A program made the position numbers and the translations under genes. From positions 1 to 64,000 of the forward strand of contig OY725489.1 in assembly GCA_963281255.1 (NCBI GenBank): 64,000 nucleotides of DNA. Reading direction: 5' to 3'. This document shows positions 63,831-64,000 of the stretch, one piece after another. The first letter of the stretch is position 1. Each line of letters opens with the position of its first letter. Under the pieces are notes generated by a model. It ran no database searches. It was not told the origin of the DNA and worked only from the letters and a program-made list of their open reading frames with translations. The stretch comes from Aphrocallistes beatrix. Its lineage: Eukaryota > Porifera > Hexactinellida > Sceptrulophora > Aphrocallistidae.

Positions 63831-64000
63831 CTGACCAAAACGAATACTTCGAGATGTATCAGAATATTCACATTTCGTGTCCTACGTCACTCAATGGAGC
63901 TGCACTATCAGTCCGTCGACGTACATTTTTCATGATTTTATTCGTATTTCAAGTAATTCTATAAATACTCTATATACGCATTCTTAATTGGTCAATCGCT
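63831..64000. other. Non-coding edge sequence
   Basis: No open frame continuing the phosphatase homology is seen on the minus strand. The 62-aa plus-strand frame at 63776-63964 is antisense to the RPTP D fragment and not credible. Confidence 0.5.

Overview
This is eukaryotic, animal DNA. Genes are split by GT-AG introns, mostly 50-100 bp long. The gene set includes the pseudokinase receptor PTK7, a CDK5 activator (p35), EEA1, RFC5, cyclin A, an SR-protein kinase and receptor tyrosine phosphatases with extracellular Ig and mucin parts. That set points to a metazoan. Very dense genes, tiny introns and numerous short DNA-transposon relics suggest an early-branching invertebrate with a compact genome, possibly a sponge. 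The species cannot be fixed from the sequence. Gene models were built by hand from splice signals, reading frame and protein families I recognise; exon coordinates are given in the evidence and the phases were checked to close.

Layout. 1-7379: a near-perfect 116-bp satellite, about 63 copies, running off the left edge. 7380-11909: gene-poor, holding a pogo-type MITE, several minisatellites and one possible small spliced unit. 11910-26137: SRPK, RPL27, an unrecognised 846-aa protein, TMEM208 and NOP16 on the minus strand, then a plus-strand PH-domain gene whose first intron contains the complete minus-strand PTK7 gene. 26259-36465: plus-strand cAMP-receptor-like GPCR, EEA1, a protein with a tensin-type PTB domain, and a secreted mucin-like protein. 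36563-49842: minus-strand MRH/cation-dependent M6P-receptor-like protein, RFC5, CDK5 activator p35 and cyclin A, separated by repeat-bearing spacers. 51255-63830: a head-to-tail minus-strand array of three complete receptor protein tyrosine phosphatase (RPTP) genes plus the 3' end of a fourth.

Most distinctive. (1) The RPTP array: signal peptide, two Ig-like domains, Thr/Ser/Pro-rich stalk, one transmembrane helix, an active-looking D1 and a degenerate D2. Two neighbours share a 378-bp block, intron included, with no difference by eye, while their phosphatase domains have diverged strongly. (2) A whole PTK7 gene nested antisense in an intron. (3) The 10-bp palindrome ATCAGCTGAT occurs at least 26 times in 64 kb (about 0.06 expected), in exons, introns and spacers alike. 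(4) Several TATA boxes lie only 25-40 bp upstream of the start codon, implying extremely short 5' leaders.

The housekeeping genes (RPL27, NOP16, TMEM208, RFC5, SRPK, cyclin A, EEA1) have no evident joint function; the PTK7, GPCR and RPTP genes add a cell-surface signalling theme.
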